From Nonomuraea helvata (GTDB taxonomy: Bacteria > Actinomycetota > Actinomycetes > Streptosporangiales > Streptosporangiaceae): 64,000 nt of DNA. This document shows positions 63,743-64,000 of this stretch, one piece after another. The DNA is taken from contig NZ_BAAAXV010000005.1 in assembly GCF_039535785.1 (NCBI RefSeq), positions 1,550,001-1,614,000 on the forward strand. The letters are read 5' to 3'. Within the stretch, counting starts at the first letter, position 1, and every line of letters starts with the position of its first letter. A program made the position numbers and the translations under genes. The notes beneath the pieces were generated by a model, which was given only the letters and a program-made list of their open reading frames with translations, did not search any database and was not told where the DNA came from.

Positions 63743-64000
63743 TCAGCGGACCTTGGCCGCCGCGATGGGGCTCACGCGGACGACGCCCGCCAGATTGCGG
63801 GTGTGCACCGGGGAGATCTTCACGACGTCTCCGGTGCGGGGCGCCTGGATCATCTTCCCGTCACCCCAGTAAATCGCTACGTGCGAGATATAACCGGGAT
63901 TGGTCGGATCAAGGCGCCAGAAGATCAGATCGCCTGGCTGGGCCTGCGACAGCGGGACCTGGGGACCGGTCACCCACTGCTGGTGCGTCACCCGGGGCAT
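63743..64000 (-). CDS. NlpC/P60-family peptidoglycan endopeptidase, C-terminal part
   Basis: The gene runs off the right edge; 85 residues are seen. The visible part is the end of an NlpC/P60 domain: MPRVTHQQWVTGPQVPLSQA, then QPGDLIFWRLDP, the catalytic His in ISHVAIYWGDGKMIQAPRTG, and VVRVSPIAA. The Met at 64000 is most likely internal, because the Cys-bearing half (DCSG) should lie to the right. The enzyme cleaves cell-wall peptides outside the cell. Confidence 0.88.
   Translation of the reverse strand: MPRVTHQQWVTGPQVPLSQAQPGDLIFWRLDPTNPGYISHVAIYWGDGKMIQAPRTGDVVKISPVHTRNLAGVVRVSPIAAAKVR

Noticed and set aside
1..64000. tRNA, rRNA or CRISPR features
   Set aside because: No T-loop-like GTTCGAA contexts with matching arms, no rRNA-like stretches and no regularly spaced repeats were noticed by eye; a covariance-model scan would be needed to exclude them fully.

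Overview
The window is a stretch of chromosome from a high-GC actinobacterium, most likely of the order Streptosporangiales (Nonomuraea/Streptosporangium-like; an inference). The grounds are the strong G/C bias at third codon positions, frequent GTG starts, a run of genes with a -10 hexamer directly before the start codon (leaderless mRNAs), an F420-type Ddn-like reductase, a GTP-dependent PEP carboxykinase, GlpX-type fructose-bisphosphatase and an AfsQ1/AfsQ2-type two-component system. The block ispH, xseA/xseB, ychF, DUF4245, glpX, fumarase, PhoH-like and cis-prenyltransferase genes recalls the Rv1086-Rv1112 neighbourhood of Mycobacterium tuberculosis, with rearrangements. No tRNA, rRNA, CRISPR array, integrase or transposase was seen.

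Layout. 1-2.7 kb: succinate dehydrogenase/fumarate reductase genes (end of a probable membrane anchor, sdhA, sdhB), closed by a terminator. 2.7-16.3 kb, all on the minus strand: a mucin-like membrane protein, a small exported protein, a NUDIX hydrolase, and a tightly coupled type IV secretion/conjugation-like set (TcpC-like, small membrane protein, TcpE-like protein fused to a MinD-like domain, VirB4-like ATPase, VirB6-like channel, NTF2-like assembly protein, transglycosylase-NlpC/P60 hydrolase), with no relaxase, coupling protein or integrase in view. 16.5-25.9 kb: housekeeping genes (xseA, a histone-like/lipid-droplet-type protein, ispH, rmuC, ychF, glpX, TetR, DUF4245, xseB). 25.9-34.7 kb: accessory regulators with targets (two divergent TetR pairs with clear palindromic operators, a MocR/transporter pair), a 28-residue Cys-rich mini-ORF, an MFS carrier and a Gfo/Idh dehydrogenase. 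34.7-42.7 kb: class I fumarase, DUF5999, two tandem Ser/Thr kinases, fumC, and trpD behind a classical tryptophan attenuator whose leader peptide carries tandem Trp codons.

42.9-49.1 kb: a probable 3-hydroxybutyrate/hydroxyester utilisation operon (SDR dehydrogenase, GAF/PucR-type regulator, MHS-family symporter, cytoplasmic alpha/beta hydrolase, secreted hydrolase). 49-54.8 kb: a large glycosyltransferase, a transglycosylase-like cell-wall protein, and the AfsQ1/Q2/lipoprotein operon with an AfsQ1-type box in front. 54.8-57.7 kb: PIN-PhoH ATPase, Z-FPP-synthase-type prenyltransferase and an unknown protein. 57.7-61.1 kb is the most interesting part: two TIGR04222-like membrane proteins with Cys/Gly/Ser tails, a DUF692 multinuclear iron oxygenase (MNIO) and a small partner protein, together a candidate system for modifying membrane-anchored Cys-rich tails. 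61.1-64 kb: pckG with three DasR-like operators upstream, an unknown protein with a palindrome over its start codon, and a truncated NlpC/P60 gene at the edge.
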